Assembly: GCA_022579005.1 (NCBI GenBank)
Contig: MU401679.1
Coordinates: 1 to 58,701 of the forward strand
Direction: 5' to 3'
DNA length: 58,701 bases
Source of the DNA: Poronia punctata
Lineage: Eukaryota; Ascomycota; Sordariomycetes; Xylariales; Xylariaceae
Below, piece after piece: positions 57,096 through 58,701 of this stretch. Position numbers and translations under genes: made by a program. The stretch's first letter is position 1; each line of letters starts with the position of its first letter. Below the pieces are notes generated by a model. The model was not told the origin of the DNA. It saw only the letters and a program-made list of their open reading frames with translations, and made no database searches.

Positions 57096-58701
57096 CTGAA
57101 AGAATTTGTCAGCATGGCAGTCCAGAAGGTGGAATATGAACAGATGGGGGAAAGGGAAAGATTATGCATCTGGTGCGTATGACTGGGTGATCAGGGGAGC
57201 TAGGAAAGAATGTACAGGAGAGGTCTCAATTTCATGGGATTGCCGGTACTCGAGCAAAGGGAATTGTAAAGTGGCACCTTGAAAGAGACATCGAGTAAAA
57301 CAAAGGAAAGTGAATAAAAGTTTGAAAATGCTGCAAGTTCATACCTTGATTGTACTTGGCTTGTCAAGCCGCGAGACACTTTACGGGTGGGGAGGAATGT
57401 CTTTCTGGTCAAGCAGGTTGGAACTCAACTCGGCAGATCCGGGAATACGACAAAGGCCTAGAGGAAACAGCTTCAAGCTGATGCCGGGTCGAGATGCGTA
57501 GAGTAAAATATCCACGGAAAGGATAGATCACCAGAGCAGAACAATATAGTGAGTAACAAGAGGTAGAGAGATGAATTGAATCTCAAAGTCGGAGTTGAAG
57601 ACCCGGGTATCAAGTGGAGGTGGAAAGGTAAAGGAAAAGGGTGAAAGAGTGTGAAAGAAAAAACAGAAGACCTGGGGGGGATTTATCCCCGAGTCTGAAG
57701 TTTCCTTCTGCTCAATCAGTACAGGTTTTAATAGAATGTGAGAAAGTTTGTGTGTTTGTACCCGCCGGAAAACAGGAAAACAAACCCTTGATATATCGGA
57801 CGAACAATGGCTCGACGCGAGCAACGAGAATGAGAAAGAAGAAATCAGATGAGGGTGTATCCCATTGTGTGTTGACGGCTCTCCGTAGGGTCAGGGTATG
57901 AATGTGTTGAGGGCTGGTAAGTACAAATAGGGCTCGGCGTCTCAAGTACCAAACATTATTTTAGAATCTGCTGGTACCTTGACCTTGGACAAATACCCAT
58001 GGTTATGTACCCTATATAGGTAGGTACTTAACAGAAGTACTCCGGCGTAGAGATTTACACTGGCTATGGTTACAGTTTCATGGTAATTCTGGAAGGTATA
58101 GATATATCTTGTTTACCTATCTAGATACGATGACGTGTACTAACCACGACCTTGTTTTATTTTCGTCCCAACCTACCTAGTGATTTCTTTTACTTTGCAG
58201 TTATTAGATTCAGAGGTCTGAGCTTCTGCCTTGGAATATACCCTAATAGGATCACCTATATTTTCTTTGCACAGAGGTATATTGGTTAAAAACCCTTACA
58301 TACGCTTCAGACTCGAATTTCACATCCCTGTGAAGTCTATCTTGCCTTTTTCTTTTCTTTCTGCACTGGCAGCCTGTTGTTTGCCTCAACTTGAAAATGG
58401 CCTTATTTAGACACAAAGCTAACAAGTTTTTACAAACAAGCTACTTCAAGACCTACGTATATGGCCCATGCACAATGATTATCCGGCCAACCAGAGCTTT
58501 GACACAAACAACATGTGAATGGTTAGACATTAGAAAAATGGTACTTTTATACACATTATTGTCACAATGTATCAAGAACTCGGCGCATCAAAGGGGGGGG
58601 GGGGGGGGGGGGGGGGGTAAGAGAAGAGAGAAGAGAGAAGAAAAACTGGTGGGGGTGGGCACCGCGGGGGTGGGAATTTTTTTATTATTTTTGGTTTTTG
58701 A
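57096..58701. other. Upstream of the 2EXR gene; low-complexity end of the window
   Basis: The first part should be the promoter/leader of the 2EXR gene; a GTATGA donor-like site on the minus strand near 57343 could open a leader intron. No other coding region is supported. TAGGTA-type words recur near 58018-58026. The end is a homopolymer and purine-rich run, listed separately. Confidence 0.45.
58593..58617 (+). repeat. 25-base G run followed by purine-rich low-complexity sequence
   Basis: Twenty-five G in a row, followed to the end of the window by GAGAAGA units, G-blocks and T runs. It may be a true repeat or low-quality sequence at a contig end. Confidence 0.85.

Noticed and set aside
1..58701. 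CRISPR arrays, bacterial-type operons, integrated viral genes
   Set aside because: No spaced direct repeats, no ribosome-binding-site-led gene runs and no viral protein signatures; the gene structures are eukaryotic.

Overview
The window is a piece of a filamentous ascomycete genome (Pezizomycotina, most likely a Sordariomycete). The evidence is short spliceosomal introns with GTAAGT-type donors, ascomycete-type proteins (Mau2, Any1, Met12-type MTHFR, a C-terminal zinc-cluster regulator, a WSC-domain peroxidase, an RNase F1-type secreted ribonuclease, a 2EXR protein), an intron-containing tRNA-Glu, and an extremely AT-rich block without open frames that looks like RIP-mutated DNA. The genus cannot be fixed from the sequence alone.

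Layout. Positions 1 to about 4930 are an AT-rich, gene-free block with a sharp right edge. The cohesin-loader gene MAU2 (5459-8674, +, five exons) follows within 0.5 kb. A 16.7 kb stretch (8675-25409) has no convincing gene; it holds scattered TAGGTA/TACCTA words, microsatellites, homopolymer G/C runs, one assembly gap (15143-15721) and a few coding-looking scraps. It ends at a Zn(II)2Cys6 regulator (25410-26959, +). Another gene-poor stretch (26960-32128) leads to a compact right half: ANY1 (PQ-loop membrane protein, +), an unnamed nuclear-looking acidic/basic protein (+), MET12-type methylenetetrahydrofolate reductase (-), an Aro8-family aminotransferase (+), ribosomal protein uL4 (-), translation factor eIF1 (-), tRNA-Glu(CTC) (+), a secreted heme peroxidase carrying four WSC domains (+), an RNase F1-like secreted ribonuclease (-), and a 2EXR-domain protein (-). 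The sequence ends in a 25-base G run and low-complexity DNA.

The genes do not form one pathway. RPL4, eIF1 and tRNA-Glu are translation housekeeping genes; MET12-type MTHFR and the aminotransferase are amino-acid/one-carbon metabolism; the peroxidase and ribonuclease are secreted. Exon structures were built by hand from splice signals and reading phase, so they are predictions. No clearly new multi-gene system is visible. The points most worth a second look are the peroxidase-WSC4 architecture, the likely reading-frame break at the end of the zinc-cluster regulator, the 2EXR protein with a Cys/His-rich tail, the GC-AG intron in eIF1, and the long motif-rich gene desert upstream of the regulator.
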